DNA of 17,804 bases from PWPR01 sp046542315 (GCA_046542315.1 JBKHBO010000038.1:1-17804); one strand, 5' to 3'; positions 7,565-15,563 are shown, counted from the stretch's first letter. A program made the numbers and translations. Notes: a model not told the origin generated them from the letters alone.

Positions 7565-8282
7565 AAGCTACAGTGATATTTGCAGTTAATTCAATATCTT
7601 CAGTACTAATGGGTGTTGTAGCCATACCCTTACCTTCAGGTGCCTCATTATCATATTCAGTTGATCTAGAAAATGATCCATTTATAGAGTTTTCCGTAAT
7701 AGTAACTACTTTGCCCCTTGTTGCTCCAGCAGCATTGACTAATGCATCTGCTTTTTTAGTAGCATTCTCGACAGCTAATTCTAGTAATTCTAATCTTATA
7801 TCTTCTTGATCTTCTACAGTAAATTTTATGTTACTAACATTATTTGCTCCTGTATCAATTGCTACATCAATATATTTGCCTACATCATCTAATTTTTTCG
7901 TTTTAAACTCAATTGTGTTTGTAGCTTGATACCCTCTTGATACTCTTTCACCTTCAATATAATCATATCTTTGATGTAAGTTGTATCCTTTAGTAGATAT
8001 ATCATCTTCAGATATTCCAGCCTCTATTAAAGCAGCTTGTACTTCTTCCATCATACTTGCATTTTCACTAGCAGCATCATCTGCTTCTTCACTGTTTGTT
8101 TGCACAGCTAATGTAACAATTGATTGATCTGGTTTCACCTTCATTGTCCCAACACCTGAGACTGTAACTAATCTATCATTACTTTCCTCTTCTGCAACTA
8201 CTGTTGGCTGCATTCCAAAAAAACCAATTGCTAAAGCTATTAAAGCAATAGTACTAAATAGAAACAATCCTTTTTTTGTCAT
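7551..8282 (-). CDS. Exported SIMPL-domain (DUF541) protein
   Basis: The 243-residue product has an N-terminal signal sequence (residues 1-30, hydrophobic core FLFSTIALIALAIGFFG, possible cleavage after VVA) and then one SIMPL/DUF541 domain (about 36-243). Family hallmarks are the opening VTVSGVGTMKVKPDQSIVTLAV, the central GYNLHQRY and GYQATNTIEFKTK, and the ending ITVAFAIQ. SIMPL proteins (such as Brucella BP26 and E. coli YggE) are periplasmic or extracytoplasmic and linked to envelope or oxidative stress, but no enzymatic activity is established. The ATG at 8280-8282 is preferred over a GTG three codons upstream, because GGAGG sits 8 bases before the ATG and directly touches the GTG. It follows the anti-sigma gene by 15 bases and is followed by a terminator, so it is the last gene of that operon. 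Confidence 0.88.
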   Translation of the reverse strand: MTKKGLFLFSTIALIALAIGFFGMQPTVVAEEESNDRLVTVSGVGTMKVKPDQSIVTLAVQTNSEEADDAASENASMMEEVQAALIEAGISEDDISTKGYNLHQRYDYIEGERVSRGYQATNTIEFKTKKLDDVGKYIDVAIDTGANNVSNIKFTVEDQEDIRLELLELAVENATKKADALVNAAGATRGKVVTITENSINGSFSRSTEYDNEAPEGKGMATTPISTEDIELTANITVAFAIQ

Positions 8283-8297
8283 TAAAAACACCTCCGT

Positions 8298-9011
8298 TTA
8301 ATTTTTACCCGGTTTTGCATACCAAATTAAAAATATTCCCAGTGCACTTCCTGATATTGCAACTAATAAATTTGTAATACTTACTATTTCAACTAAACCT
8401 TGATCCTCACTATCAAGGTTTTTATTTCCAGTCGTTCTAACTTCACGACTGTCAAAACTTTCAGGAGATTCCTCAGACTCATCACTTTCCTCATTTTGAG
8501 TCTGAGCCATAATTCCATGCTGTTGATCATTTGCACTTTTCTCTGGGGTACTTGCGTCTGAATCATCTGCCTTAGTTAAAAAATTACCATCTTCTCTAGC
8601 TGCATCCTGAGTTTCATTTTGTAAAAGCTCAAATGGGCTCTCCAGTGCTAAATTATGAGTCACTAAAGGCAGTATACCAACAGCAAGAGAAATGAAAAAG
8701 ATGGCTAATCCTGCAGCAACTTTTCGCCATTGCCAACCGAATTTCATCGTGTTTCTTTCCTTAGTAATTGGAATTACATTCTCAACCTTGTTTAAGTTTT
8801 TAATTTCACTCATGATGTCAGCTACTAAATCATCAGGAGGATCAACTTCTGGTGTATCAAGAAAGAATCCACTAAATACTTTTAGTTCTTCATACAACTT
8901 AAAGCACTCCTGACATTCCTTTAGGTGATCAGAGATAAGTAATTGTTGTTCTTTAGTAACTTCTTCATCAATGTATGCTGACAATAGATCTTGTACTTCT
9001 TGACAACTCAT
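8298..9011 (-). CDS. Zinc-binding anti-sigma factor (zf-HC2/ZAS type), membrane protein
   Basis: The 237-residue protein starts with a ZAS-type zinc domain: MSCQEVQDLLSAYIDEE followed by H29-x3-C33-x2-C36 (DHLKECQEC), as in RsiW/RsrA-type anti-sigma factors that bind and inhibit an ECF sigma factor. A membrane segment follows at about 98-117, then an acidic Ser/Asp/Glu-rich region (about 118-207), then a second hydrophobic segment at 208-231 and a short basic C-terminus. Two membrane spans would leave the acidic loop outside and both ends inside, whereas RsiW-like proteins usually have one span. ATG at 9011 has AAGGAGGTGG upstream. It begins 12 bases after the ECF sigma gene and precedes the SIMPL gene. 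Family knowledge suggests release of the sigma factor by regulated proteolysis; this is inferred here. Confidence 0.85.
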   Translation of the reverse strand: MSCQEVQDLLSAYIDEEVTKEQQLLISDHLKECQECFKLYEELKVFSGFFLDTPEVDPPDDLVADIMSEIKNLNKVENVIPITKERNTMKFGWQWRKVAAGLAIFFISLAVGILPLVTHNLALESPFELLQNETQDAAREDGNFLTKADDSDASTPEKSANDQQHGIMAQTQNEESDESEESPESFDSREVRTTGNKNLDSEDQGLVEIVSITNLLVAISGSALGIFLIWYAKPGKN

Positions 9012-9023
9012 CTCTCCACCTCC

Positions 9024-9623
9024 TTATGTTTTCTGACGCAAGTCGTAGGGTAAAAGTTCCGGTTCTTTGCGTAATTTCTTAATTATTTTAAGTCTTGCTC
9101 TACTAAGTCTTGATTTGACTGTTCCTATTGATATATCTAATTCATTACTTATTTCTTGATAGCTGTAATCATTTAACTCTCTAAGTATCACTACATCTCT
9201 ATGCTCTGATTCTAATTCTTCAATTGCTTTAAGCAAGTATTCTCTTAGTTCAGAATTAGTTGCTACTTTGATAGGATCTACTTCATTGTCATCATCAGGT
9301 AAAGGAATTTGATTTTCTTCTTCATCGTTCTCATAATATAAGGATTGTGTTTTATTTCTTTTACTCTTTCTTAATATGTCATAACAAGCATTTGTTACTA
9401 TTGAGCATACCCAAGTTGAAAACTTTGAGTCTTGACGAAAAGAAGTAATCGCTTTATATGCTTTAATAAATGCTTCTTGTGTTGCATCTGCAGCATCTTC
9501 TCTATCCCTTAAAATTTTATATGCTACGTTAAATACCATTTTTTGATATTCTTTAACTAACAATTCAAATGCACTAGTATCGCCGTTCATGGCTTTTTGA
9601 ATTATTATTAACTCATCTTTCAA
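9024..9623 (-). CDS. ECF-family RNA polymerase sigma factor (SigW-like)
   Basis: The 199-residue protein has region 2 at about 18-88 (FELLVKEYQKMVFNVAYKIL, DAADATQEAFIKAYKAI, FSTWVCSIVTNACYDILRK) and region 4 at about 130-184 (ESEHRDVVILRELNDYSYQEISNEL split by a turn from DISIGTVKSRLSRARLKI), separated by an acidic linker (98-118). This is the SigW/SigE-like ECF layout. The TTG at 9621-9623 is chosen as start because GGAGG is 7 bases upstream and it removes an overlap with the preceding gene; the frame extends 14 codons further but those residues look non-native. The stop of the MocR gene is only 13 bases upstream, so the sigma gene is either read from the mocR message or from a promoter inside mocR. 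I see no clear TGAAAC/CGT-type autoregulated promoter in the last bases of mocR. Confidence 0.93.
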   Translation of the reverse strand: MKDELIIIQKAMNGDTSAFELLVKEYQKMVFNVAYKILRDREDAADATQEAFIKAYKAITSFRQDSKFSTWVCSIVTNACYDILRKSKRNKTQSLYYENDEEENQIPLPDDDNEVDPIKVATNSELREYLLKAIEELESEHRDVVILRELNDYSYQEISNELDISIGTVKSRLSRARLKIIKKLRKEPELLPYDLRQKT

Positions 9624-9636
9624 GTAAATCCCTCCT

Positions 9637-10971
9637 CTACTTTTGTGAAAGGTTTTTAATTTCATCTATCAGAGTATTTAATCCATAGATTATTTCTTCT
9701 TTTGATAGTTGAGAAATACAAATCCTTAACTCTTTTACATTATTCTTATTATGATAGAATCTATCGCTATCTTCAATGATTATATTCTTTTCTCGAGTAT
9801 TTTTAATTAACAGCTTCATATTTATATTTTTAGACAGAAGTAGATATATAAATATACCCGTTTCTGGTAAGTATGTTTTAATAACTTTAGAATCTACATT
9901 CTTTAAAATTGATTTTGCATAGTTCATCCTACGTTGGTATTCTGCCATTGTTTTGTCTAAATGATTATAATACATCCCGCTATTTAAATAAATGTTTAAC
10001 CCACCTTGAGCTAATATTGAAGTATTAAGATCTCTATGTTTTTTATGATTGTGAAAACTTTCTTTTAAAGCTTCAGGAAGTAAAACTGCTCCTATTCTAA
10101 TCCCAGGCATAAATGATTTTGAAAAACTTTTTATATATATGACCATATCATTAGTGTCATAATAGTATAATGGTAGAGATTTATTTGGTCCAGCAAGATC
10201 TGATAAATAATCATCTTCTACTAAGTAGACATCATACTTATTAGCTAGCTCTACTATTTTTTGCTTATCATCTTTATTCAAATTAGTTCCTAGTGGATTA
10301 TGAAATCTTGGAATTGTATAGAAGAACTTTATTTCACCACTTTGAAATATTCTTTCTAGTTCTTTTAGATCTATACCTGAAAAGTCCCTTTTAATATAAA
10401 ACACTTTACTTTTATTTAATTCTAATAATCTGAGCATAGCACTGTAACTAGGCTGTTCAATTAATACTCCCTCCCTATCATTAGGGAAATCTATAGCAGA
10501 GATAATACTTAATGCTTGCTGAGTTCCTGCTGTTATGTATATGTTTTCTTTATCAATCGAGATCTGTTGGTCCCAGAAATATTCGCTTAATGTATCTCTT
10601 AAAGCTTCTAGGCCAGCTACATTACCATATGTAAAAAGGTCATGTCTATATAATTCAATTGCCCTATTCATACAATGACTAAACTCTTGGTATGGTAAGT
10701 ATTTGTTATCTGGTATTGTGTTCGTAAAATCTATCTTACTTTTTGAACTTATTTGTTCATTTTTGCCTTGATCTACTAAATAGTATCCACTCTGAGGAAT
10801 TGCGTAAACGATATGACTATCTTCAAGTTCTTTATATGCTCTAATAATTGTAGCTTTATTATACCCAAACTTTTTTACAAGCTCTCTAATAGAAGGCAAC
10901 TTGTCACCTGCACTAAAACTTTTATTTTCGATAATCTTTTTTATATAATTTATAACATTTTGATATTTCAT
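9637..10971 (-). CDS. MocR/PdxR-type transcriptional regulator (GntR HTH fused to aminotransferase fold)
   Basis: MocR regulators join a GntR winged helix to a fold-type I aminotransferase domain that senses pyridoxal phosphate and often a second ligand. Here residues 1-66 are the winged helix (DKLPSIRELVKKFGYNKATI, IPQSGYYLV) and about 80-440 the aminotransferase-like domain. PLP-site residues are visible: Lys285 in SFSKSFMPG, Asp253/Asp254 in VEDDY, Asn225 in HNPLG and Arg416 in ELRICIS. The 444-residue length is typical. ATG at 10971 is preferred over a GTG three codons upstream because AGGTGA is 6 bases before it. It is divergent from an ECF-transporter S component, which is the common arrangement for a PLP-responsive regulator of vitamin B6 genes, but its ligand and targets are inferred. 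The sigma factor gene starts 13 bases after its stop. Confidence 0.9.
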   Translation of the reverse strand: MKYQNVINYIKKIIENKSFSAGDKLPSIRELVKKFGYNKATIIRAYKELEDSHIVYAIPQSGYYLVDQGKNEQISSKSKIDFTNTIPDNKYLPYQEFSHCMNRAIELYRHDLFTYGNVAGLEALRDTLSEYFWDQQISIDKENIYITAGTQQALSIISAIDFPNDREGVLIEQPSYSAMLRLLELNKSKVFYIKRDFSGIDLKELERIFQSGEIKFFYTIPRFHNPLGTNLNKDDKQKIVELANKYDVYLVEDDYLSDLAGPNKSLPLYYYDTNDMVIYIKSFSKSFMPGIRIGAVLLPEALKESFHNHKKHRDLNTSILAQGGLNIYLNSGMYYNHLDKTMAEYQRRMNYAKSILKNVDSKVIKTYLPETGIFIYLLLSKNINMKLLIKNTREKNIIIEDSDRFYHNKNNVKELRICISQLSKEEIIYGLNTLIDEIKNLSQK

Positions 10972-11006
10972 GCTTGTCACCTACCATATTTAATTATATC
11001 ATAGTT

Positions 11007-11035
11007 ATTATAATACATTTTGTTGTACCAGTACA
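11007..11035 (-). promoter_or_regulatory. Candidate mocR promoter
   Basis: Minus-strand TATAAT (11012-11007) is a perfect -10, with TGTACT (11035-11030) as a weak -35 at 17 bases. The -35 lies inside the palindrome TGTACCAGTACA, which fits autorepression by the MocR protein. The -35 match is poor, so the promoter may need activation. Confidence 0.5.
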
Positions 11036-11036
11036 G
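11023..11036. promoter_or_regulatory. Candidate MocR operator, site 1
   Basis: TTGTACCAGTACAG contains a perfect inverted repeat (TGTAC-CA-GTACA, 11024-11035). It matches site 2 at 11053 in 10 of 14 positions and starts exactly 30 bases from it, near three DNA turns. It overlaps the candidate mocR -35. Confidence 0.5.
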
Positions 11037-11050
11037 TTTAATATTTTACC

Positions 11051-11068
11051 AATTGAACCACTTCAATT
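11051..11068. promoter_or_regulatory. Candidate MocR operator, site 2
   Basis: AATTGAACCACTTCAATT is a perfect 7-bp inverted repeat with a 4-base centre. Its core TTGAACCACTTCAA resembles site 1 (TTGTACCAGTACAG). The -35 of the S-component promoter (TTGAAC, 11053-11058) lies within it, so a bound regulator would directly affect that promoter. Confidence 0.5.
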
Positions 11069-11081
11069 TAAGTACTATAAT
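11053..11081 (+). promoter_or_regulatory. Promoter of the ECF S-component/yhbY operon
   Basis: TTGAAC (11053-11058) and a perfect TATAAT (11076-11081) are separated by 17 bases, a near-consensus housekeeping promoter. The predicted start is near 11088, about 32 bases before the ATG at 11120. There is no room for a riboswitch in so short a leader. Confidence 0.8.
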
Positions 11082-11119
11082 TTAATTAAGATAGAAAATA
11101 TAAATTGAGGTGGAGTTAA

Positions 11120-11659
11120 ATGGATAACAAAGTTAAAAAATTAGTATATACTGCATTAATGGCTGCAATTGTAGCTGTTGTAACTATGGCAGTTCCCTTG
11201 CCTACCCCTGCAGGTGGGATATACAATATTGGTGACAGCATGGTGATGTTAGGAGCAATTCTACTTGGTCCTATTCCAGGGGCACTTGCAGGCGGTATCG
11301 GTTCTTTTTTAGCAGATATGATTCTTGGAGTTACACAATGGGCACCATGGACCTTGGCAATTAAAGCTTTAGAAGGTTTTATAGTTGCTCTAATAGTTCA
11401 TAAAGTTTACTTTAAGAGTAGTTCTAAGCGTTTTATTATAATGTTTATTCCAGCAGCAATTTTAGCAGTTGTAATCATAGCTGGTGGGTACTATATAGCT
11501 TATGGATTCATCTCTGGAAGCTTTGCTGCTGCTACAATAGAAGTTCCAGGTAATATTGCGCAAGGTACAGTTAGTGCTGTAATTGCTTTAATTGTTGGTT
11601 TAGCACTCAAAAATAGATTAATAAAAACTGAAGGAAGTGACATGTTTAATGATAAGTAG
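11120..11659 (+). CDS. ECF transporter substrate-binding S component (possible vitamin B6-type)
   Basis: The 179-residue product is an integral membrane protein with about six hydrophobic segments. It opens with an S-component-like helix (KLVYTALMAAIVAVVTM), followed by GGIYNIGDSMVMLGAILLGPIPGALAGGIGSFLADM and, near residue 77, PWTLAIKALEGFIVALI. These match the small S components of energy-coupling factor vitamin importers. The ATPases and EcfT are not encoded here, so it would use a shared ECF module made elsewhere. The Ala-rich first helix is the type that docks on EcfT. It is divergent from the MocR regulator and shares candidate operators with it; this points to pyridoxine or a related vitamin, but substrate assignment is inference. 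GAGGTGGAG precedes the ATG. It overlaps the next gene by 11 bases. Confidence 0.8.
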   Translation: MDNKVKKLVYTALMAAIVAVVTMAVPLPTPAGGIYNIGDSMVMLGAILLGPIPGALAGGIGSFLADMILGVTQWAPWTLAIKALEGFIVALIVHKVYFKSSSKRFIIMFIPAAILAVVIIAGGYYIAYGFISGSFAAATIEVPGNIAQGTVSAVIALIVGLALKNRLIKTEGSDMFNDK

Positions 11660-11945
11660 TAAACAAAGAGCATATCTTAGATCACTAACTCACAATCTTA
11701 GCCCTATGTTACATATAGGAAAAGATTTGATAAGCGAAAACCTTATTAAGCAAGCTGATGATTATTTAGAAGCAAATGAACTTATGAAAGTTACAGTAAT
11801 GCAAAGTGTAGAAGAAGAAATTAATGAAATTGCAAATAATCTAGCAAATAAAGTAGATGCTGAAATCGTTCAGGTTATTGGCAGAAAATTCACACTTTAT
11901 AGAAAAAGTGAAAATAACCCAGTTATCATACTTCCAAAAAATTAA
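11649..11945 (+). CDS. yhbY: YhbY-family (CRM domain) RNA-binding protein
   Basis: The 98-residue protein is a single CRM (CRS1-YhbY) domain. It starts MISSKQRAYLRSLTHNLSP, followed by MLHIGKD, the family's glycine loop, then LIKQADDYLEANELMKV and a late QVIGRKFTLYRKS. YhbY-type proteins bind pre-50S ribosomal particles and act in ribosome assembly. The ATG at 11649 is preferred to a GTG at 11637: it gives the family-typical N-terminus and keeps GGAAG upstream at a usable distance. The start lies inside the end of the S-component gene (11-base overlap), so translation is probably coupled. The functional link between the two is not evident. It ends before a long hairpin shared with the convergent ABC operon. 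Confidence 0.93.
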   Translation: MISSKQRAYLRSLTHNLSPMLHIGKDLISENLIKQADDYLEANELMKVTVMQSVEEEINEIANNLANKVDAEIVQVIGRKFTLYRKSENNPVIILPKN

Positions 11946-11952
11946 TAACTAA

Positions 11953-11984
11953 AACAGCCTCCAATTTTTGAATTGGAGGCTGTT
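11953..11984. terminator. Hairpin terminator between convergent operons
   Basis: A perfect 14-bp stem (AACAGCCTCCAATT, loop TTTG, AATTGGAGGCTGTT) fills the 46-base gap between yhbY and the ABC exporter gene. On the minus strand it is followed by TTTTAG, the better terminator context; on the plus strand only by TTAATATAT. It probably serves both directions, more strongly the minus strand. Confidence 0.75.
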
Positions 11985-11991
11985 AATATAT

Positions 11992-13782
11992 CTAATCTCC
12001 CATCGCATCAAGCAAGCTTTTATATTGAACTTTATTTAGTTCGTAATAAACTCCTTTTTTGTTCATCAATTCTTCATGAGTTCCCTCTTCAATAATCTCT
12101 CCCTGGTCTATTAAAAATATCTTGTCAGCTTTCCTTATGGTAGATAATCTATGAGCAATAACGAATGAAGTTCTACCTTCTAATACTCTTTCTATTGCCT
12201 CTTGAATGAGTCTTTCAGTATTTGTGTCTATACTTGATGTTGCCTCATCCAAAATTAGTATTTTTGGATCTGATAAAACAGCTCTAGCAAAACTTATCAA
12301 CTGTCTTTGTCCAACACTAAGTCTTGAACCTCTTTCTTGTACTTCTGTCTCATATCCATTTTCAAACTCTGTAATAAAATGGTGAGCATTAGCAATTTTA
12401 GCAGCCTCTATAATTTCCTCATCAGTTGCATCTAGTTTAGCATATTTGATATTTTCTTTTATTGTACCTGAAAAAATTAAAGGATCTTGTAATACTATGC
12501 TCATCTGCTCTCTAAGAGAATCCATCTCAATATCTTTAACATTAACGTCATCAATATTTATACTCCCATCGATTACATCATAAAAGCGCGGAATTAAATT
12601 AATGATAGTACTTTTACCAGCTCCTGTTGGACCTACAATTGCAATAGTTTCACCAGGGTTGATATGAAAGTCTATATTTTTTAAAACTGGTACATTTTTA
12701 TCGTATTCAAAGTAAACGTTATTAAAATCAACCTTACCTTCCATATCCTTTGCTAATTTAGCATTATCTTTATTTTTTATCTCCGGTTTAGTGTCTAAAA
12801 TACCAAAAACTCTTTCAGAAGAAGCCATTGCAACTAAAACTTGATTGTAAAAGTTGCTCATTCTCCTAATGGGTTTCCAGAATCTACCAATATAATTTAT
12901 AAATGCTACTAAGACACCTACGCTAATTTCTCCATTTACTACAGAATAAGCACCATAGGCAAAAACTATACAGTTCCCAATAGCACTAGTTAATTCTACT
13001 GATGGTCTAAAGAATAAACTCATCTTTGTAGCTTTAATCTGAGCTTCTGTGAAATTTTCATTAATATCATGAAACTCATCTTCACTTTCATCTTCTTGAG
13101 TGAAAGCTTGTATTGTTCGCATTCCACTAATAGATTCTTGTAAAAATGCATTCATAGTTGCTCTTTTTCTTCTAACATCCCTCCAGCTTTCCCTTACATA
13201 ATTTCTTAAAACTAATGCGATATAGAAAAGTACTGGTAAAATTACAAAACTAAATAAAGCCAACCGCCAACTCATATAAATCATTACACCCATAATCATT
13301 ATTAGTGTGACTATGTCATTGATTACTTGTATAAGTCCAGATGTTAATAATTGATTGAGATTATCTACATCATTAGTAATCCTAACCATTACTTTTCCAG
13401 CAGGTCTACCATCAAAGAATCTTAATGATAATCTTTGAATATGATCAAATAATTGTTTTCTGATATCATAAATGATTGATTGTCCGACCTTATTTAAAAG
13501 AATTTCTCTTAGATATGAACCAATTAACATAACGAGTCTTAACCCTAAATATGCAAATCCTATCATATTAAGTGCTGATAGGTCTTTATCAGGTATTGCA
13601 TTATCAATAGCTTGCTGCATTAAAATTGGTCCTGCTAACTCTGCCATGGAAATTGCTAAAATAATAAATAGTGTTCCAATAACCATTTTTTTATATGGAA
13701 GTAAATATGTTAATAACCTTTTAAAGTGTTTCGGATTAAATTCTTTTTTAAAATCTTCCCCTTGATTAAAGTTTCTAGCCAT
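11992..13782 (-). CDS. ABC exporter half-transporter, subunit with catalytic Walker B Glu
   Basis: This 596-residue protein has an N-terminal exporter transmembrane domain (six helices, about 30-325) and a nucleotide-binding domain (about 345-590). Walker A is GPTGAGKS (384-391), the Q-loop glutamine is Gln432 in VLQDPLIFSG, the signature is LSVGQ (488-492) and not LSGGQ, Walker B is ILILDE (508-513) with the catalytic Glu513, and the switch histidine is His544. It starts with the ATG of a TAATG junction at the end of the neighbouring ABC gene, with AGGAGGTG inside that gene's last codons, so equal coupled synthesis is expected. Together they form a heterodimeric exporter like B. subtilis YheI/YheH or TM287/288, often drug exporters; the substrate is unknown. 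Confidence 0.93.
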   Translation of the reverse strand: MARNFNQGEDFKKEFNPKHFKRLLTYLLPYKKMVIGTLFIILAISMAELAGPILMQQAIDNAIPDKDLSALNMIGFAYLGLRLVMLIGSYLREILLNKVGQSIIYDIRKQLFDHIQRLSLRFFDGRPAGKVMVRITNDVDNLNQLLTSGLIQVINDIVTLIMIMGVMIYMSWRLALFSFVILPVLFYIALVLRNYVRESWRDVRRKRATMNAFLQESISGMRTIQAFTQEDESEDEFHDINENFTEAQIKATKMSLFFRPSVELTSAIGNCIVFAYGAYSVVNGEISVGVLVAFINYIGRFWKPIRRMSNFYNQVLVAMASSERVFGILDTKPEIKNKDNAKLAKDMEGKVDFNNVYFEYDKNVPVLKNIDFHINPGETIAIVGPTGAGKSTIINLIPRFYDVIDGSINIDDVNVKDIEMDSLREQMSIVLQDPLIFSGTIKENIKYAKLDATDEEIIEAAKIANAHHFITEFENGYETEVQERGSRLSVGQRQLISFARAVLSDPKILILDEATSSIDTNTERLIQEAIERVLEGRTSFVIAHRLSTIRKADKIFLIDQGEIIEEGTHEELMNKKGVYYELNKVQYKSLLDAMGD

Positions 13783-15542
13783 TAGTTAGCACCTCCTGTC
13801 TCAAGGAATGCTTCAAACATATCTTTTTCTTTATATTGAACATCAAATATTTGTTTATAATAGCCATTATTATTAAGCAATTCATAATGAGTTCCTTGTT
13901 CTACTAATTGGCCTTCTTTTAAGACATAAATATAATCTGCATTCTTAACAGAAGCTATTCTATGAGCAATTATAATTGTTGTTCTATTTTGCATAACTTG
14001 CTCCATATCTTGCTGTATGAGATGCTCTGTTTCCATATCAACACTTGAAGTTGCATCATCTAAAATTAGTATATTTGGATCTCTTACCAAAGCTCTTGCA
14101 ATTGCAATTCTTTGCTTTTGACCACCTGAAAGTCCAATACCTCTTTCTCCAATTGCAGTATCATAGCCTTTCTCCATATCCATAATAAAATCATGCGCTT
14201 GTGCAATTTTAGCTGCTTTAGTAATTTGTTCGTCAGTTGCATTTGGGTTGCCAAAAGAAATATTATTTTTTATTGTATCTGAAAATAAAAATATATCTTG
14301 GTGAACTATACCAATATCTTTTCTCAAATCTTCAAGTTTTAAATCTTTAACATTATACCCATCGATTAAAATTTCTCCATTTTGGACATCATAGAATCTA
14401 CTAATGAGATTAACAACAGAAGTTTTCCCACTTCCTGTCTCTCCGATAATCCCTATATTGCTTCCTGAATCTATTTTCATGTTTATATTTTCTAAAACGT
14501 CATTTTCTCCATAAGAAAAAATAACATCTTTAAATTCTATGTTCCCTTTGATAACATCAACTGAAATTGCATCCTCTTTATCTTTTAATTCAATTTCCGT
14601 ATCTAATATTTCAAATATTCTATCTCCTGCTGCCACTGATCTTTCAAAAAAGTTTACTAAAAATGCCATTCTTCTTATTGGCCAAATTAGTGATCCAATG
14701 TATGCATAAAACTCTGCAAGCTCACCAACACTGATGTTACCCATAATTGTTTGATATCCTCCAAACCATACAATAGCTAGCGAACTAAGTCCTCCCAAAA
14801 ACTGCATTAAAGGCATGTAGGTAGCTCTAATCTTTACAGCATTCATCATTTTTTCTAAATAGCTGTAATTATCCTCATCAAACTTTTCTATTTCATGTTC
14901 TTGTGTATTAAATGCTTTAACAACTCTTACCCCTGTTATATTTTCTTGTATTGTTGTTGTCATTGTAGCCATTTGTTCTCTAATTTTTTTATATGCTGGT
15001 CTTATTTTATAAGCAAATTTTACTGTTGTAAGGAATAAAAATGGTAAGGTTGCTAATGCTAACAACGTTAACTGCCAATTTATTCTTAATAAAACTATTA
15101 AAACAAAACTAAATGTAAAAATAGCATCATATAATTCTAGTAATGCATCCCTTAATAAATGCTTTAAGGAATGAACATCACTACTAATTCTAGACATTAA
15201 CTCGCCAGTTCTTGATTTATCATAATATGAGTATGGTAGTTTAACTAAGTGGTTAAACAAATTTCTTCTTATATCAGCAATAGAATTCATAGCTATCTTT
15301 TCTGATAAGTAACCTTGTAGAAATCTAAATATACCCCTACCTATAGCTATACCAATTAAAGCTGCAATTATCCAAGGCAGCAAGTTCATTTTTGAATCAT
15401 AAATCACATCATCTATTAATACCCTAATCAACTTAGGCCTCATTAATCCTAAAACTGTTAATGTTGTTAGAGAAACAAATGCTATGAAAAAATATAATAA
15501 ATATGGCTTATAATAACCAAAAATTCTCTTAATAGTTTTCAT
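13782..15542 (-). CDS. ABC exporter half-transporter, subunit with degenerate Walker B
   Basis: The 586-residue partner has the same layout: transmembrane domain at about 15-305 and nucleotide-binding domain at about 333-575. Walker A is GETGSGKT (367-374), Gln415 lies in VHQDIFLFSD, the signature is a canonical LSGGQ (471-475) and the switch histidine is His527. Walker B reads ILILDD (491-496), with Asp496 where the catalytic Glu should be. This is the typical sign of the degenerate ATP site in heterodimeric exporters. The canonical site would use the other subunit's Walker motifs with this subunit's LSGGQ. AAGGGA precedes the ATG. The marR stop is 21 bases upstream, and the second subunit gene overlaps this stop by one base. 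Confidence 0.93.
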   Translation of the reverse strand: MKTIKRIFGYYKPYLLYFFIAFVSLTTLTVLGLMRPKLIRVLIDDVIYDSKMNLLPWIIAALIGIAIGRGIFRFLQGYLSEKIAMNSIADIRRNLFNHLVKLPYSYYDKSRTGELMSRISSDVHSLKHLLRDALLELYDAIFTFSFVLIVLLRINWQLTLLALATLPFLFLTTVKFAYKIRPAYKKIREQMATMTTTIQENITGVRVVKAFNTQEHEIEKFDEDNYSYLEKMMNAVKIRATYMPLMQFLGGLSSLAIVWFGGYQTIMGNISVGELAEFYAYIGSLIWPIRRMAFLVNFFERSVAAGDRIFEILDTEIELKDKEDAISVDVIKGNIEFKDVIFSYGENDVLENINMKIDSGSNIGIIGETGSGKTSVVNLISRFYDVQNGEILIDGYNVKDLKLEDLRKDIGIVHQDIFLFSDTIKNNISFGNPNATDEQITKAAKIAQAHDFIMDMEKGYDTAIGERGIGLSGGQKQRIAIARALVRDPNILILDDATSSVDMETEHLIQQDMEQVMQNRTTIIIAHRIASVKNADYIYVLKEGQLVEQGTHYELLNNNGYYKQIFDVQYKEKDMFEAFLETGGAN

Positions 15543-15563
15543 ATAGTTCCCTTTCTTAAGTGA

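Noticed and set aside
11082..11119. Riboswitch upstream of the vitamin-transporter S component.
   Set aside because: The predicted leader is only about 32 bases, too short for any vitamin riboswitch, and regulation is better explained by the divergent MocR gene.
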